Positions 24,684 to 26,477 of a stretch of DNA of 26,477 bases are shown here, piece after piece. This DNA comes from an uncultured Cytophagaceae bacterium (GTDB lineage: Bacteria; Bacteroidota; Bacteroidia; Cytophagales; Spirosomataceae). Position 1 is the stretch's first letter, and each line of letters starts with the position of its first letter. Location of the stretch: contig CALLKB010000042.1 in assembly GCA_938008575.1 (NCBI GenBank), positions 1 to 26,477 of the forward strand, written 5' to 3'. A program made the position numbers and the translations under genes. The notes under the pieces were generated by a model. It did not search any database and was not told the origin of the DNA. It saw nothing but the letters and a program-made list of their open reading frames with translations.

Positions 24684-25193
24684 ATGAAAAAGTATTTAGC
24701 AATTTTATTCAGTGTGATGACTTTCGGAGCATTTGCTCAAAAAGCGCCAGCGTCGCCACCAGCCGTGGTTATTCAAAAGGTAGGTACTACAGAAGTGATG
24801 GTTAAGTATGCGCAACCTTCGGTGAAAGGTCGTTTGGTATTTGGTGCGAAAGATGCCAAAGCATTGGCTCCTTATGGGGAAGTTTGGCGTACAGGTGCGA
24901 ATGAAGCAACAACGATTGAGTTTTCTGCGGACGTGACAGTTCAAGGAAAGCCTTTGGCTAAAGGGGTATATTCTTTGTTTACGATTCCTGGCCCAACGGA
25001 ATGGACGGTTATTTTCAATAGCGATGCAAAACAATGGGGCGCTTATACGTACAAGGCAGAAAAAGATGTGTTACGCGTAACTGGAAAAGTGAGCGAGCAT
25101 GCAATGACAGAGAAATTCACGATAGGAGTTTCGTCTACAGGCCAAATCACCTTCGATTGGGATAAAACATCTGTTTCGATTTACGTGAAATAA
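24684..25193 (+). CDS. DUF2911-family exported protein
   Basis: A 169-residue protein with a signal peptide (YLAILFSVMTFGAFA) and the DUF2911 pattern: VMVKYAQPSVKGRLVFG, APYGEVWRTGANEATTIEFS, KGVYSLFTIPGPTEWTVIFN and QWGAYTY. Family members are secreted or periplasmic beta-proteins of unknown function common in Bacteroidota. The spacing behind the DUF5916 gene (20 bases) suggests co-transcription, and a terminator follows at once. Confidence 0.92.
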   Translation: MKKYLAILFSVMTFGAFAQKAPASPPAVVIQKVGTTEVMVKYAQPSVKGRLVFGAKDAKALAPYGEVWRTGANEATTIEFSADVTVQGKPLAKGVYSLFTIPGPTEWTVIFNSDAKQWGAYTYKAEKDVLRVTGKVSEHAMTEKFTIGVSSTGQITFDWDKTSVSIYVK

Positions 25194-25211
25194 GGAATTT
25201 GAATTCATTTT

Positions 25212-25239
25212 AAAAGCGGCTCAATTGAGTCGCTTTTTT
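25212..25239 (+). terminator. Intrinsic terminator after the DUF2911 gene
   Basis: Arms AAAAGCGGCTCAA (25212-25224) and TTGAGTCGCTTTT (25225-25237) pair over their length with one G-U, followed by more T. The inner AATT has to open to give a loop. It closes the DUF5916-DUF2911 unit. Confidence 0.85.
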
Positions 25240-25314
25240 TATTGCGTAATTTCATTTGTTTCTCTATTTTTACTTGAATATGAGGTTTAGCCTCAAAATA
25301 TCAAATCGAATTTT

Positions 25315-25683
25315 ATGAAAAAAGTATTAATCGCCGAGGACAGTTCTGTCATTCAAAATTTAGCTCGTAAGATTTTAGAATTTCAAAATTTTGAAATTCA
25401 TGCGGTAAAAAATGGCCAACAAGTATTGGATGAATTAGCAAAAGCTGATTTTGATATTCTTTTATTGGACATCAATATGCCAGTAATGGACGGAATGGAT
25501 TGCGCTAAAGCGGTTCGTGCTTTGTCTGATGCTAAAAAAGCGGCGATTCCGATGATTGCCATTACAGGAAATGCAAGAAACTATACGATGGAAGATTTTA
25601 AGGCCGTTGGTTTTGATGATTTCTTAGCAAAGCCTTTGAATTTTGATGCTTTGGTTTCTCAAGTGAAAGCATTAACTGAATAA
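25315..25683 (+). CDS. Single-domain response regulator (CheY-like receiver)
   Basis: A 122-residue stand-alone receiver domain. The acidic pocket is VLIAEDSS (E8, D9), the phosphoacceptor D52 is in LLLDINMPVMDG, T84 is in IAITGN and K106 in FLAKP, so all phosphorylation residues are present. There is no output domain, so it probably acts through protein contacts or passes phosphate on in a relay. No histidine kinase is in the window. The ATG lies 122 bases behind the previous gene; I find no clear promoter there. The downstream hydrolase starts four bases after its stop. Confidence 0.95.
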   Translation: MKKVLIAEDSSVIQNLARKILEFQNFEIHAVKNGQQVLDELAKADFDILLLDINMPVMDGMDCAKAVRALSDAKKAAIPMIAITGNARNYTMEDFKAVGFDDFLAKPLNFDALVSQVKALTE

Positions 25684-25687
25684 TTTT

Positions 25688-26458
25688 ATGTCCCCAATCC
25701 AGGTACGCTTTTTAGGGACTGGAACATCACAGGGGATTCCCATGATCGCTTGTTCCTGCGAGGTGTGTGCCTCGCAAGACACGCGAGATCAGCGCTTGCG
25801 CGTTTCCATGCACATTCAGGTGCAAGGGAAAAGTTTCATCATTGATACGGGGCCAGATTTTCGCCAACAAATTTTGCGTGCAGGGATTAAGCGTGTAGAT
25901 GCAGTGCTTTTTACGCATGAACACAAAGATCATACGGCTGGCTTAGACGATATTCGGGGGTTTAATTTTGCCCAACAAGCATCTATTCCCTTGTATGCAA
26001 GAGCCCAGGTCATTGATCAATTGAAGCGCGAATTTGCCTACGCTTTTGACGAACATAAATATCCAGGTGTCCCTGAAATCGATGTGTATGAAATCGATGG
26101 GCAACCTTTTTCCGTTGAAGGCGTGCAGGTCATCCCTGTCTTCGTGAAGCATTATTTCTTGGATGTGTTAGGATTTCGTTTTGGGGATTTTACCTACATC
26201 ACGGATGCGAATTTCATTGCCGACGAAGAATTGGAAAAGATAAAAGGTTCCAAAGTACTTGTCATCAATGCTTTGCGCAAGACGAAGCACGTCTCCCATT
26301 TTACTTTGGATGAGGCATTGGAAGTTATTGCTAAAATACAGCCCGAACAGGCCTACATCACGCATATCAGCCACATGATGGGATTGCATGACGCGGTCCA
26401 AAAAGAATTACCTCCCAACGTTTTTTTGGCCTATGATGGCCTAAGCCTAAGTATTTAA
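25688..26458 (+). CDS. PhnP/RNase Z-like metallo-beta-lactamase-fold hydrolase
   Basis: A 256-residue MBL-fold enzyme. Motifs: FLGTGTSQGIP (8-18), CSCEVC (C22, C24, C27; PhnP-like zinc knuckle), DTGPDFRQQ, the zinc ligands THEHKDH (76-82), and ITHISHMMG with the later His. It resembles PhnP-type cyclic phosphodiesterases, but many Bacteroidota members sit outside phosphonate operons and no phn gene is nearby, so the substrate is open. It is four bases behind the response regulator and two bases before the next ATG, so the three may form one unit. Confidence 0.9.
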   Translation: MSPIQVRFLGTGTSQGIPMIACSCEVCASQDTRDQRLRVSMHIQVQGKSFIIDTGPDFRQQILRAGIKRVDAVLFTHEHKDHTAGLDDIRGFNFAQQASIPLYARAQVIDQLKREFAYAFDEHKYPGVPEIDVYEIDGQPFSVEGVQVIPVFVKHYFLDVLGFRFGDFTYITDANFIADEELEKIKGSKVLVINALRKTKHVSHFTLDEALEVIAKIQPEQAYITHISHMMGLHDAVQKELPPNVFLAYDGLSLSI

Positions 26459-26460
26459 TC

Positions 26461-26477
26461 ATGAAAGCTGTACTTTT
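26461..26477 (+). CDS. Start of a further gene, cut by the window edge
   Basis: An ATG (MKAVL...) two bases after the hydrolase stop, in the same close packing as the gene before it. Only five codons are visible, so nothing can be said about the product. Confidence 0.45.

Noticed and set aside
25281..25295. Small hairpin TGAGG-TTTAG-CCTCA before the response regulator as a riboswitch or operator
   Set aside because: Only five base pairs in an AT-rich leader with no conserved riboswitch features; could be chance.

Overview
The window looks like a chromosomal segment of a Bacteroidota bacterium, probably a freshwater Cytophagales-type organism (genus not determinable from sequence alone). Reasons: a TonB-dependent receptor with a carboxypeptidase-like N-terminal domain next to a DUF4249 lipoprotein, DUF5916 and DUF2911 proteins, a PSP-PGDH serine-pathway fusion, almost no Shine-Dalgarno signals, and promoters of the Bacteroidota type (TTG-N19/20-TAnnTTTG). 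The first ~950 bases are different: AT-richer, Arg mostly AGA, and encoding three tightly packed phage-type genes. They run in frame into the C-terminal part of a bacterial FG-GAP/VCBS protein, which most likely marks a chimeric join (assembly error or a real insertion edge).

Layout. 2-~950: phage-type module. ~950-6403 (+): truncated VCBS protein, cytochrome c/FG-GAP lipoprotein, TonB-dependent receptor and DUF4249 lipoprotein, all with overlapping stops and starts. 6427-6488: an intergenic palindrome with a small duplication. 6563-10290 (+): acyl-CoA dehydrogenase and an exported M1-type peptidase, closed by a strong bidirectional terminator. 10323-14241 (-): hemA-recX, then an aromatic amino acid unit (aminotransferase-tyrA) with its own promoter. 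14348-21471 (+): a seven-gene run of SDR, YheT-like hydrolase, SerB-SerA fusion, SerC, Gfo/Idh oxidoreductase, SGNH hydrolase and a Nudix-derived regulator. 21605-22321 (-): YebC. 22429-25193 (+): DUF5916 and DUF2911 exported proteins. 25315-26458 (+): single-domain response regulator and a PhnP-like metallo-hydrolase, then the first codons of another gene.

The most notable discovery is a short gene between recX and the aminotransferase-tyrA pair. On the minus strand, 12478-12413 encodes a 21-residue peptide with seven tyrosines (TTYYAGYYYAGYY). It sits right behind a near-consensus promoter and is followed by a GC hairpin with a T-run ending exactly at the aminotransferase start. This is the architecture of a transcription attenuator that senses charged tRNA-Tyr, placed in front of tyrosine-biosynthesis genes. 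Two repeats inside the peptide gene are complementary to the terminator's loop and arm, giving a plausible antiterminator.

How the genes fit together: the SerB-SerA fusion plus SerC cover all three steps from 3-phosphoglycerate to serine. The aminotransferase and TyrA cover the last steps to tyrosine. HemA starts tetrapyrrole synthesis. The TonB/DUF4249 locus and the DUF5916 protein belong to the cell envelope. No tRNA, rRNA, CRISPR array or insertion sequence was seen, and no gene-free stretch exceeds 300 bases (the longest, about 160 bases, is 6404-6562).
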